64,000 nucleotides of DNA from Ascarosepion bandense. Its lineage: Eukaryota > Mollusca > Cephalopoda > Sepiida > Sepiidae. The stretch's first letter is position 1. Every line of letters begins with the position of its first letter. The notes under the pieces were generated by a model. That model was not told the origin of the DNA. It ran no database searches and worked only from the letters and a program-made list of their open reading frames with translations. The stretch spans positions 909,001 to 973,000 of the forward strand of contig JBBBDQ010001616.1 in NCBI GenBank assembly GCA_037127315.1, written 5' to 3'. Positions 39,096 through 48,589 of this stretch are shown one piece after another. The translations under genes and the position numbers were made by a program.

Positions 39096-39105
39096 ATGAC
39101 TGTAT

Positions 39106-39198
39106 ATATATCCGAGTGAATACAGAAAGAAGAAAGAATTCTTACAACGTCCAAAACATTAATTTAAAACAGTGCTCGATATATAATTTATAGAAAGA

Positions 39199-39242
<44 letters not shown>

Positions 39243-39340
39243 TAGGTACTCAACTTAAAGCACAGTCAAAGAGATATAACATGATAAATAGCTACACGTT
39301 CCGTGCAAACGCGTCTTCTAATCTGTCTAGCAATTCCCTG
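39106..39340. repeat. Unrecognised spacer with (TA)n at 39198-39240
   Basis: Contains only a TA microsatellite and AT-rich DNA. Confidence 0.6.
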
Positions 39341-39379
39341 TTGTAGATCCATGCTCAGGCATATTTGTTCAGCATTCAT

Positions 39380-39785
39380 AGAGCTTTTCTTTTGTTTATG
39401 CTTCTACTATGCTGAGCTGATCTTGCTTTTACTCTCTGGAGGAGACTGCATAATCTGATCAGCAGTTTGAACAGCACCAGTACGCTCAAACTTCGGTCAC
39501 GATGACTTTTCACTTCGTGTTAGCACAAAGATCGACTGCCTACAAACATTTCCGTCTAAGCAATTTCATTCGCAAATTTTGGTCAAACATTTCTCGCCTG
39601 TGGGATTCCCTTTCGTTTATTTGCTTTTCCGAAAGCTACAATCTTCAAAAATTCAAATGTAAAGTCAATAATCATCTCCTATCTCACTAACCTGCATCCT
39701 CTGCTCCTTTCTTCGTCCACTGAACTCTCATCAGTATACTCATCCTTCTCTTACCCTTGGGGCGATATGATTATAAAAAAATAAT
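39380..39785 (+). pseudogene. LINE 3' end (second tail subfamily)
   Basis: Forward frame 39502-39690 contains FHFVLAQRSTAYKHFRLSNF and LWDSLSFICFSESYNLQKFK followed by CKVNNHLL. This corresponds to the end of the intact LINE frame (RLWNSLPYSCFPDGYDLQKF). It is followed by the subfamily 3' UTR and tail TTGGGGCGATATGATTATAA. 39380-39530 also resembles 8850-9030. Confidence 0.75.
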
Positions 39786-40294
39786 TTCTATACTGTTATA
39801 ATGTGGATATAAAGTGGGGGATCAATTCTACATTACAATCAATATATAAACTGATCCTTCACCAGTAATCCTTCTCTCATGCTCCTTTCTCCGTCCACTC
39901 CGCTCTCATCAGTATTCTCATCCTTCTCTTACCCACTTCCTGACAGTCCCTAAAACCTGTCACTCTTTCTCATAACTTTCCTCCTATATAACCCCCTGCA
40001 CACCAGTGGCAGTAAACTGCTTTCCTTTGGGGCGATATGATTATAAAAAAATAATTTATATACTATTATAATGTGGATATAATGTGGGGGATCAATTCTA
40101 CACTACAATTAATATATAAACTGATCCCTCACTTTATATCCAGTAATCCTTCTCTCATGCTCCTTTCTCCGTCCACTCTACTCTCATCAGTATTCATATA
40201 CTTCTCTTACACTCTTCCTGACACCCCCTGTAATTTGTCACTCTTTTTACATATCTTTCCTCCTATGTAACACCCTGCACAGCGACATAATTAT

Positions 40295-40296
<2 letters not shown>
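39786..40296 (+). repeat. Two tandem LINE-tail units containing a 55-bp inverted repeat
   Basis: 39786-40062 and 40063-40296 both run: ATTATAATGTGGATATAA; inverted repeat GGGGGATCAATTCTACA to AAACTGATCC; then LINE 3' UTR (CTCATGCTCCTTTCTCCGTC). The first ends in the tail GGGGCGATATGATTATAAAA. Likely a tandem duplication of a truncated LINE end. Confidence 0.75.
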
Positions 40297-40369
<73 letters not shown>

Positions 40370-40370
40370 C
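40297..40370. repeat. (TA)n(TG)n compound microsatellite
   Basis: TA run followed by TG run. Confidence 0.97.
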
Positions 40371-40434
40371 TAGCATTTTACAAATATACTGCATATTGAG
40401 ATTACCTACACGAGAAAATCACCTTGCTTACAAA

Positions 40435-40512
40435 TCAGCCATGGTGAGATTCAAATCCGGGTTCCGTAGCAGGAGAGTGAAGGATTCAAAACACTCAGCT
40501 ATGTCTCTTTAG
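40435..40512 (-). mobile_element. tRNA-like sequence (possible SINE head)
   Basis: On the minus strand GACATAGCTGAGTGTTTTGA carries TAGCTGAGTGT, one base off the A-box consensus. Further on, AACCCGGATTTGAATCTCAC carries a B-box-like GATTTGAATC. Spacing is about 35 bp, as in tRNAs, but the cloverleaf stems are poor. It is next to an RTE end. Confidence 0.4.
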
Positions 40513-40514
40513 AG

Positions 40515-41385
40515 AGATTCTTCTTCTTCATGTGCCGTGTCCCTTCAGGACTTAGGCCATCATAAACTTCCCGTCTTTTGTCACTCTCGAAATTCTTCGT
40601 CTTGGTATCTCTCCCAAACCTCGCTCTGTCTTCCGTTTGCTCATAACTATCAAGTAAGTCTCGCGCTACTTTGCCTTGTCTCTCTTTCCCTATATCCGTC
40701 TTTTGAGTATTAACTTCTCCAGGCTCTCTTTCCTCATTACATGTCCCAGAAACCTCATCTGTTTTTTCCTTAAGTATGAGTTTTCTCCTCGGTTCTATCC
40801 TCTTCAATATCTCGTCGTTAGTCACGTGCTCAGTCTATGTTATCTTCAGCATCCTTATGTAAAACCACATTTCTGCTTCCTGAGCCCCTCTTTAATCCTT
40901 TAGAAGATTGCCCAACATTCACTGCCATACAGAAGACAGACATCACATAGCAATCCAGCACTCTCTATTTTTGTTTTCTATGAGATTTTTTTCTTTCTGG
41001 TTAGCTTTTGAAATGCGTCCTTGGTCATGCGAATGCGTCTTTGGATCTCAACATCGCGCTTTCCAAGCTCTGTCAGAACACTTCCCAAATATTTTAGTTT
41101 TTCCAACCTATTGTTCGCATGTTGGGGTCTTCTTTTTGCATACATGAACATTCATTCAGTTTTCTGGAAGTGTATACCTCGTTCTTTCTTCTCGCTTTCT
41201 CTTACTACCCTCTGTAGGAGTTCTTGCATTCTCCTTTCCGTGTCTGCTATCAGTACTGTGTCATCTGTGTATCTTGCATTGTTGAGATTGTGGTCGCCAA
41301 TGACGAATCCTGACAAGGGTTTTATTTCTCTTGGAATTGTTTTACTGTATAAACTGAATAGATCCGAAATTTTAATGGTAGTGGT
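40515..41385 (-). pseudogene. RTE-type LINE, RT C-terminal half, minus strand
   Basis: From the 3' end (TTCTTCTTCATGTGCCGTGT) upward on the minus strand: ...EILKRIEPRRKLIL (40825-40780), RVLDCYVMSVFCMAVNVG-type text, KDAFQKLTRKKK, ...EKLKYLGSVLTELGKRDVEI, a YTDDTVLIADTER active-site region (41280-41240) and IPREIKPLSGFVIGDHNLNN. Multiple frameshifts. Active-site YADD appears as YTDD. Confidence 0.8.
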
Positions 41386-41474
41386 GATATTAACCGTTTC
41401 TTTTTAACGTAACATTCTGAATTTTTCGACCGAGCATGTCAGTGCTACTGTTAGTTGAAATTTTTTTTTTTTTC

Positions 41475-41908
41475 TTTAAAGGAAAATAGGTTTATCGCTG
41501 TTATCGCTCTTTCCAGTGTTGATGGGGGTTTCCTACCTAACCTTGTATTTGGCGTAGTGTGCAAATGTCAACATCTTGATTTTGTCATTATTTTCTCTTT
41601 CTGTTGAAATTTATAAAATCTTTCTCTTGAAACAATTTTTCATGGAAATACGTTTCTCAAGTCCAGTAGCTGTTATCATTCTTTCCAGTATGAGATGGGA
41701 GTTTCCTTCCTAACCTTTTATTTAAAGTAGTGTGGAATGTCAACATCTTGATTATGTCATTTTTTTCTCTTTCTGTTGAAATTTATAAAATCTTTCTCTT
41801 AAAACAAATTTTCAGTAAAATAGGTTTCTCAAGTCCAATAGCTGTTATCATTCTTTCCAGTATTGATGGGAGTTTCCTTCCTAACATTTTATTTAAAGGT
41901 AAATGGTG
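41475..41908. repeat. 172-bp tandem repeat, 2.5 units
   Basis: The word TTCCAGT recurs at 41511, 41683 and 41855. The unit contains TGATGGGAGTTTCCTTCCTA, AATGTCAACATCTTGATT, TTGAAATTTATAAAATCTTT and AATAGGTTTCTCAAGTCC. Origin unknown; the frame readings are repeat artefacts. Confidence 0.85.
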
Positions 41909-41924
41909 CCAATAGTTACAATAC

Positions 41925-42030
41925 CTCATCTCAGAAATATAGACACGTCCTGAAGAAGGCCAAAGCGTACAACAATCTAAAACCAAGTCCTGAAGAAGAC
42001 TGAAGTGCAACAACTGAAATGCCGTGAGTA
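41925..42030 (+). repeat. Penelope-terminal relic with degenerate hammerhead motifs
   Basis: CTCATCTCAGAAATATAGAC followed by GTCCTGAAGAAGGCC...AAGCGTACAACAATC and a second CTGAAGAAGACTGAAG. Same order as the repeats at 48600-49170, but GAAAC is lost (TAAAAC, GAAATG). Confidence 0.5.
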
Positions 42031-42169
42031 AAACAGTATGAAAAAAGAAAAATAATGGAAATAATTAAAAATCGTGTTTTACTGAACGCAAAAGAGTTAC
42101 TGAAAATTCGATTCTACAGCAAAGGTTATCTTTAAACTCGAAAATCCCACCCACACTTCAAATGTGCTG

Positions 42170-42179
<10 letters not shown>

Positions 42180-42209
<30 letters not shown>

Positions 42210-42234
42210 TATATATATATATATATATATATAT
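42180..42234. repeat. (CA)n(TA)n microsatellite
   Basis: CA run then TA run. Confidence 0.95.
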
Positions 42235-42407
42235 GAGGTAAATTCAAGGACACTAAAATACAAAAATACTCAGCATTCAAGAGAATTTAAAAAAAAAACA
42301 CACATTAAAAAGTTTCTAAGACGTGAAATCTTTAAACAAATCCCCCGATACCACACACGTCTGAAGAGAAAACAAATAAATAACTTGGTAAAAGATATAT
42401 ATTTTAC

Positions 42408-42537
42408 CGGTTGACGGAATGCGGATTCCGCACGAGACATTACTTTGCTGGGGGGTAGAGATTTCAAGCGTGACCTGGATCGACCACGTGATGTTAGACG
42501 TTGCGGTGGACGGGTTGATGGTGCCGGGGCTGTCCAT
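42408..42537 (-). CDS. Candidate host first coding exon (ATG to GT donor)
   Basis: On the minus strand an ATG at 42537-42535 opens a 43-codon frame: MDSPGTINPSTATSNITWSI, QVTLEISTPQQSNVSCGIRI, PST. Codons favour G/C in third position (GGC, ACC, ATC, AAC, CCG, TCC), unlike the AT-rich surroundings. The frame runs into ACCG|GTAAAAT, a good 5' splice site at 42407. Thr/Ser-rich with two NxS/T sites. A 67-codon frame also exists on the opposite strand. No family recognised. No upstream promoter or downstream exon identified in the window. Confidence 0.3.
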
Positions 42538-42539
42538 TA

Positions 42540-42985
42540 TAGGAAAGACGAATAGCTGGCGAAAGTTAAAGAGATTGACTTTTCATCTGGGGTTGTGTTG
42601 CGGTGTGGGGGGGTCAGGATGACGAAACCTCATTCAGGTTCTGTTATTCTGAAAGAAATAAAAAGTAAATGTTCGTAGATGCATACGTTGGTGCAAAGCA
42701 TTTAAACGCACACATGCATACACACATGCATATTTACATACATGCACATACACAAACGCGTACATACATGCATACGCTTGTGTATATTTGCGAGTTTTTA
42801 TATATTTATTTAACTGTCCGCAACGCCCCCCCCCCAATATATAAATGCATATTTGTTAAGTAAACTTTCTTTTAAACATCTCTCATTATTTATAGCAGAC
42901 AAGCAAGATTTAATTAATATTTTTTATTTAGTTTAAAATTTTGTAATTTTATTTTATTTTTTTACTCGAATAATAATGGAGTCCG
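42540..42985. other. No recognisable gene; ACATGCATA-rich stretch
   Basis: 42700-42790 is an irregular CATACA/CATGCA-rich stretch whose short frames (HMHTHMH) are artefacts. 42895-42965 is AT-rich. Confidence 0.5.
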
Positions 42986-43169
42986 TCCTCATCCTTGTGT
43001 ATTCTGGTTGCTTTACAAGACAATTTCGCTACAAAACAAAGAAGAGAGTGCTAGATTGCTATGTGATGTCAGTTCTTCAATATGGCAGTGAATGCGGGAC
43101 AATATCATCAAAGATGAAGGAAAGACTTGAGGCAGCTAAAATGCGGTTCTACAGAAACATACTGTATGT

Positions 43170-43224
43170 AAAGTGAGGGATCAGTTCTACATTACAATCA
43201 ATATATAAACTGACCCCTCACTTT
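43170..43224. repeat. 55-bp inverted repeat element (copy in RTE)
   Basis: AAAGTGAGGGATCAGTT pairs with AACTGACCCCTCACTTT around an 18-20 bp AT-rich loop. Near-identical units are at 43321-43375, 39811-39865 and 40081-40135, and related ones occur in SINE linkers. Confidence 0.8.
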
Positions 43225-43320
43225 GTGGTCACATCAGTTTCTATACATTTATATTTCTGAGATCCAAAAGCACAAGGACGCATTCAAGAAGCTGAATGAA
43301 GTATTAAACATACTATATAT

Positions 43321-43375
43321 AAAGTGGGGGATCAGTTCCATATTACAGTCAATATATAAACTGACCCCTCACTTT
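43321..43375. repeat. 55-bp inverted repeat element (second copy in RTE)
   Basis: AAAGTGGGGGATCAGTT pairs with AACTGACCCCTCACTTT, one mismatch. Starts and ends inside RTE-derived sequence. Confidence 0.8.
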
Positions 43376-43992
43376 GTTGTCACAGCAGTTTCTATACATT
43401 TATATACCTGAGATCCAAAAGCACAAGGATGCATTCAAGGAGCTGAATGAAGTATTAAGAAACAAGACAATTTCGCTAGAAACAAAGAAGAGAGTACTGG
43501 ATTGCTATGTGATGTCAGTTCTTCAATACGGCAGTGAATGCTGGACAATATCATCGAAGATGAAGAAAACATTTGAAGCAGCGGAAATTTGGTTCTACAG
43601 AAGGATGCTGCGGATATCATGGACCGAATATGTGATCAAAGAGGATCTGTTGGAAAGAATGGCATTGAAAAGAAAACTGATAGTGAGCATCAGGAAAAGA
43701 CAACTGAAGTTCCTGGGACATGCAATAATAAAGGAGGGCTTGGAGAACCTGATATTGACAGGCCAGATAGAAGGGAAAAAAGACAGAGGAAGGCAACGGA
43801 TAACATATTTGAAGTGTCTGAGCAGGTGGATGACTAAACGGGGATTGCGTGGTGTAACAGGAGAAAGCTAAGAGCCACCAGGAATAGGGAGACGTGGAAA
43901 GCTATGATCGCCTACGTCCTGAAAGGATAGGGCACATAGAAGAAGAAGAATAATGAAGTCATATATTGTAAATGTGTACATTAAATATAGGT

Positions 43993-44605
43993 TGTGCGTT
44001 GTGGTGTAGTGGATAACGGTTGGGAGCGAGAACTCCGGAAGCCGAATTCGAATTTCAGTTGAATTCTTTACATTCAATTAAGTGCAAATACCCTTGGCAG
44101 AGGTATTAATCCATCTATTCCCTCCAGTTATGGATTAAATAACAGGACAGACTGGGTTCTATTGGCTTAGCCATCTACCTCAGAAAGTAATGGCTACCTA
44201 ATGTGGGATAATCTTCTGCTCAGTCAATCAAGTCTTTTTCAAGACATGATCGCCTAAGCGTGTATCACGTATGGCACTTAGCTGACTGACTGAGTATAAT
44301 AGTTAGAATCATGGTTACGGCTTTTACTGGTTATAAATTGGGGGATCTGTTTTCTATTGTTATGAAGTAATAAACTCATTACCCACTAATTACTAGGTAA
44401 TGATATAATACATCTCTTCTCCCTCAAGCTATGAGTCAAATAGCAGGACAGATTGGGTTCTATAGCCTTGGTCGGCAACCAGTCTACCGCAGAAATCAAT
44501 GGCAAATTACTGCGGGATAATCTTCTGCCCAGTTAGTCATGTCTCTAAAGAGACGTGATTGCCTAAGCGTGTATCACGTATGGCACTTAACTGACTGACA
44601 TGAAA
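43993..44605 (+). mobile_element. SINE family 1 multimer, plus strand
   Basis: 43993-44293 is a full SINE (TGTGCGTTGTGGTGTAGTGG head with A box TGGTGTAGTGG, tail ...GCACTTAGCTGACTGACTGA). 44294-44425 is the linker with TTGGGGGATCTGTTTTCTAT. 44426-44605 is a headless body and tail ending CACTTAACTGACTGACA. The second hairpin is CATGTCTCTAAAGAGACGTG. Confidence 0.9.
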
Positions 44606-44744
44606 GATGCTTTTGAGTTGGTACCACCACTAAATCGTTAAAGAAGCTGCATAATAGGAAGAGAAAAGGTCACTTAATAAAAGTGAACGTTTTCCATCGA
44701 AGTGTTCATATTATTGATATAAAGAGGAAAGGCTAAAGTATTTT

Positions 44745-44855
44745 TTAATGTTTTTTTTAATTCTTTAATCCTTTTTTTAATTCTTTAATCCTTTTTTTAA
44801 TTCTTTAATCCTTTTTTTAATTCTTTAATCCTTTTTTTAATTCTTTAATCCCTTA
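44745..44855. repeat. 20-bp minisatellite, five units
   Basis: CTTTTTTTAATTCTTTAATC repeated without change about five times inside AT-rich repeat copy B. Confidence 0.95.
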
Positions 44856-45099
44856 AAACAAGTTCAGAATTTTCGTAAAAATCTTGTTTTGATTTTAGTT
44901 AGCGGATAACAAAATCATTATCTGAGTTTAAAATACAAATTACGTAATTCAGTTTTTTTTCCGGTGACAAACACATTAATTTGGAAATTCTTGCAAAAAT
45001 CAAGTAATTGTCGGATTGTAATTAAACTTTCAGGACATTTTTAAAAATGAATGAAATTGTGTTTTAAATTATTATTTTTTAAATCTTGGTAAAAATATT

Positions 45100-45228
45100 T
45101 TTACATCTGAAACCTCCTTTACATAAATTAAAAAAAAATATTTTTACATTTGAAACCTCCTTTACATAAATTCAGAAAAAAATATTTTTACATCTGAAAC
45201 CTCCTTTACATAAATTCAGAAAATTTTA
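45100..45228. repeat. Tandem triplication of a roughly 50-bp unit
   Basis: TTTTTACATCTGAAACCTCC then TTTACATAAATT occurs three times, with poly-A-like spacers. Copy A has it once. Confidence 0.9.
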
Positions 45229-45572
45229 AGAAATTCAATTTTTTTGCGCAAAATTAGTTAAACGTAGGACTCATTGGAGAATGAAAATCATCTATTATTT
45301 TTTTGAAAAATTTTAACTCTATTTCCTAAAATCTGCTCCCAGCAATAAAAAAAAAAAATGCAATATAACTCTGACATTAATTAATTTTAGAAGCTTTTAA
45401 TTGCTTGAATAAATAATATAAATTAAGGACATTATAGTCTGAAGAAAACAATTTTCGAAAAATAATGAAATTTTAAAAGAATTTTCAGTTTTTTCATTAT
45501 AATAGTTTATGAAGATTCAAATATATTTTAAAAATACAAAGATTTGTTAGATTTAGTTTATAAAATTAAGTC

Positions 45573-45902
45573 ACTGATGCCTCCTCAACAGGTGTTTACT
45601 CGTGCAACCAGACTGGCAACTGGGTCCCACCCATTCACAGTCAGGTTAGCCAAATGCAGACGACAGTTCTATTCCTGCAGCTTCTTCTCTCGCGCTTCCC
45701 GCCTGTGGAACTCGCTCCCGTATTCTTGCTTTCCTGACGGCTACAACCTCCAGAAATTTAAATGCAAAGTTAATACTCATCTACTAACCACTGGACTCTA
45801 GCTCTCTCCTCACCCCTGTATAACCTTCCCTAATCTTTTTACATTTATGTAGCTCCATCAGTGGCGTTTCCGCCTTGCTCGGGGTGAAATGATTAAAAAA
45901 AA
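45573..45902 (+). pseudogene. 5'-truncated LINE inserted in the AT-rich repeat
   Basis: SLMPPQQVFTRATRLATGSH, PFTVRLAKCRRQFYSCSFFS, RASRLWNSLPYSCFPDGYNL and QKFKCKVNTHLLTTGL are almost the same as the end of the intact frame at 49906-51489, with an identical stop context. The 3' UTR is shortened, and the tail GGGTGAAATGATTAAAAAAA is intact. The frame is undamaged, so the insertion is young. Right flank resumes the AT-rich repeat. Possible short duplication AAAATTA at both sides. Confidence 0.88.
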
Positions 45903-46654
45903 ATTAGGGGACAAATATATTTACTAATCGAAAATTAAAAAGTTTGCTACAAATCGTTGTTTTTCCCTATTTTGAATTTTTTGTGTGTGTGTATTTGAAG
46001 TTTTTTTTTTGTATGGCTATTTCTATGTGTAGAAAAAAATCATGTGTGTCGGAGTGTTTTCTCCTTACCCGAAAAAATTGTACAATTATGTCACTTGTGA
46101 TCGCCATTCATTTTTTTTATTTATCTTATCTGGTATCTATAAATCTGTCAACACATCCGGTGGAAAGATCAGAAAGTTAAACTCTCTGTTTAAGAAATAA
46201 GATTTTTTAATTTCATGCTACAAATAAATAATACTTGTGTAAATCCGATTAAATTAACATTAAATTTGCAAATTTTCTAAAAAATAATGGGTCGCAGATC
46301 TATATGTTATTTTTGCCAGATGTTTAAAACCGAAAATTAAAATTTTGTTTACAAATAAGTTCATTGCTTAAAAATGGCCGAAAAATTGAAAAATTAAAAA
46401 ACATATCTCAAATTCCAATCAATATAATTTCTGTTTGAAATACATTGGAGTATTTTTCTTACTGGAAATAGTAAATGTAGCCATTTAGCTTTCAATTAAA
46501 ATTAAAGTAAATGTTTCAAGAAAACTTTCTTTTTATTTTTGAAAAATTCAGTTTAAAAGTTATTTATCAAAAATGAGTAGATATACCTACTTTTGAGTAA
46601 ATGCCTGTCAAAACGAAAATACTTTTGATACATTTTTAATAATGATAATAATAA

Positions 46655-47255
46655 CGAGCCATACCCGTGGAATTTCCACGGAAGGATAATTATGATTTCC
46701 TGTCAAAATTTTACTTAGTCATACTACAAATGATAGTAACGTCTTCAAACATAAACGCATTGGATAATAAAATGACGATAACACAGAGTGTAATTTTATT
46801 AAAATATCTATAAAAGTAATTTCCATAGAAGCTACTTTACTGTAATCTTATATTACTAGCGGAACCCGTGGAATTTCCACGGAAGGATAATTATGATTTC
46901 CTGTCAAAATTTTACTTAGTCATACTACAAATGATAGTAACGTCTTCAAACATAAACGCATTGGATAATAAAATGACGATAACACAGAGTGTAATTTTAT
47001 TAAAATATCTATAAAAGTAATTTCCATAGAAGCTACTTTACTGTAATCTTATATTACTAGCGGAACCCGTGGAATTTCCACGGAAGGATAATTATGATTT
47101 TCTGGAAAAATTTTACTCTGTCATACTACAAATGATAGTTACGTCTTCAAACATAAAGGTATTGGATAATAAAATAACGATAATACAGAATGTAATTTTA
47201 TTAAAATATCTATAGTAATGTCCATAGAAGCTACTTTACTATAATCTTATATTAT
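46655..47255 (-). mobile_element. 201-bp tandem array with Helitron-type 3' ends
   Basis: CCCGTGGAATTTCCACGG recurs at 46664, 46865 and 47066 (period 201). Read on the minus strand, each unit ends with the hairpin CCGTGGAA-A-TTCCACGG followed by GTTCCGCTAG and T, i.e. hairpin plus CTAG|T as in Helitrons. The first two units are nearly identical; the third differs by scattered changes. The leftmost end reads GTATGGCTCGT instead. No coding. Molluscan 'pearl'-type Helitron relatives also carry tandem cores; identity with those is only a suggestion. Confidence 0.65.
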
Positions 47256-47583
47256 ATTAAGCGGTATATGCACAGACCATAACCAAAATACAGTACGCTA
47301 TTTTGAGAGATTTTGAAAGAGAATTTTTTCTTGCTACTGAAAAATCATGGCTCCTGTGTCCATTGTAAACAGACAAAACCAACTGAGTACACAAGGGTGT
47401 AGAGGCCAGAAATGTCGTTATTAGGTCGCCGGATACGAGGAGAAACCTACCTATTTTTACTATATTGTACAGTACACACACATATACACACACAATTACT
47501 GCTACAACCAATCGCTTAAACCGCTGCTGCTACGGTAATGCTATAGGCTATATCCTCCTACTCTCTCTCACTCTTTACTACTC
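47256..47583. other. No recognisable feature
   Basis: A minus frame of 84 codons (47257-47511) with a hydrophobic N-terminal stretch is present but resembles nothing known. Confidence 0.35.
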
Positions 47584-47940
47584 TTCCGTTTGGCAAAGGT
47601 GAGGGAAAGGCTGAAAAGAGTAGCATTTATAGATTATAAAAAGATAGAGGGGAAGGAAAAGCTCGCGTAGAGAGTAAGTGTGTTATCTTTCTTCAGTGGC
47701 GTAACGGACAAAGGAACTAAGTAACTAACTAAGGAAGGAACAAGCAGAATTATTATATGATTCCGTTCGGCAAAGGCGAGGGAAAGGCTGAGGAGAGTAG
47801 CGTTTATAGATTATAAAAAGATAGAGGGGAAGGAAAAGCTCGCGTAGAGAGTAAGTGTGTCATCTTTCTTCAGTGGTGTAACAGACGGAGGAACTAAGTA
47901 ACTAATTAAGGAAGGATCAAGCAGAATTATTATCCGATAA
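47584..47940. repeat. 177-bp tandem duplication
   Basis: TTCCGTT.GGCAAAGG at 47584 and 47761, then GAGGGAAAGGCTGA, AGAGTAGC, TTATAGATTATAAAAAGATA, GAGGGGAAGGAAAAGCTCGC and AGGAACTAAGTAACTAA in both, about 95 percent alike by eye. Confidence 0.9.
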
Positions 47941-48149
47941 AAATGACATACTTAAGTCAAAAATCATCTTTAGACGTGTATATAAAGAAAGATCTGGAGT
48001 GAACTTCTATAAAAAGAACTTTTATTATTATTTTCAATATTAATAAGTTCGTCTCTTGTCCAGTTCAAACTCTTCCCCAGTTTTTTTAAACAAGAATAGA
48101 GATTTATCCCTTGTTTCTTGTTTGAAATTATGTTTCTATTTAACAGTGT

Positions 48150-48560
48150 TTCCATTATTCGGACTATTTCGTCCGTTCTACTCTCCGGTCTTCTTCAGGT
48201 GCTAAGAATTTTGAATCAAACCCTTTGTTATAATCATATATATGAACTCCATTCATTGCGGGACTTATATTTACGAATTGAAAATTAAAAAGTCATAGAG
48301 TACTGCTTATACTGACCATTTCCTGTTCGTATGATTCTGGATCGCCGCTTATAACTTTTGCTCGGTGTTGAAGACAGCGGACGATCACTTTCTTTACATT
48401 GTACGGGAGGTGGGAGTTGAAGTTGAGGTATTGTTCGGTGAAAGTTGGCTTGCAGTATACGGATGACTTGAACCCCACCTCTGTTCGAGTTATTAGCACA
48501 TCCAGAACTGGCAATGTGTTGTCACATTCTTTTTCCATAGATGACTGTATGGATGGTTTT
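48150..48560 (-). pseudogene. Penelope-like reverse transcriptase fragment
   Basis: Minus frame 48293-48538: NTLPVLDVLITRTEVGFKSS, VYCKPTFTEQYLNFNSHLPY, NVKKVIVRCLQHRAKVISGD. The run LP.LDVLI.R...GF..SVY.KPTFT..YLNF.S.HP...K...V..L..RA is the C-terminal RT/thumb signature of Penelope-like elements. Downstream on the same strand, 48164-48198 reads CTGAAGAAGACCGGAGAGTA...CGGACGAAA, a hammerhead-like motif with GACCG/CGGAC near-pairing. No GIY-YIG domain follows. Confidence 0.8.
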
Positions 48561-48589
48561 TATGAAGTTCATATACACCAGCAATTAAA

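Larger units (their letters stand above)
38581..39105 (+). mobile_element. Retrozyme-like repeat, tandem dimer (copies 2 and 3)
   Basis: Two head-to-tail units of the 830-1134 repeat. The A box in the second unit, TAGCCCAGAGG (38975-38985), matches the pol III consensus exactly, and the B-box-like GGTTTCAATCC is at 39016-39026. Hammerhead cleavage positions would be after 38784 and 39090, giving a 306-nt monomer. The first unit has lost an internal piece of its leader (between GACTTT and GGGCGTG). No coding. Confidence 0.85.
42990..43940 (+). pseudogene. RTE-type LINE with tandemly duplicated 5' part
   Basis: 43030-43165 reads TKKRVLDCYVMSVLQYGSEC then LEAAKMRFYR, breaking at a 55-bp inverted repeat (43170-43224). 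43240-43310 and 43395-43450 both restart with EIQKHKDAFK.LNEVL, the second after another inverted repeat (43321-43375). From 43410 the frame is open to 43870: RNKTISLETKKRVLDCYVMS, VLQYGSECWTISSKMKKTFE, FYRRMLRISWTEYV, RKRQLKFLGHAIIKEGLENL. It ends with the RTE tail GATAGGGCACATAGAAGAAG. Confidence 0.85.
44606..46600 (+). repeat. Unclassified AT-rich interspersed repeat, copy B, with a LINE insertion
   Basis: Collinear with 28618-30027 (see landmarks there). It is interrupted at about 45573-45902 by a LINE 3' fragment. It contains two local expansions absent from copy A: 20-bp units at 44745-44855 and a roughly 50-bp unit three times at 45100-45225. The left edge follows a SINE tail directly. 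Confidence 0.7.

Noticed and set aside
40435..40512. Functional tRNA gene
   Set aside because: A- and B-box-like words are present but acceptor and anticodon stems do not pair well. Kept only as a tRNA-like repeat.
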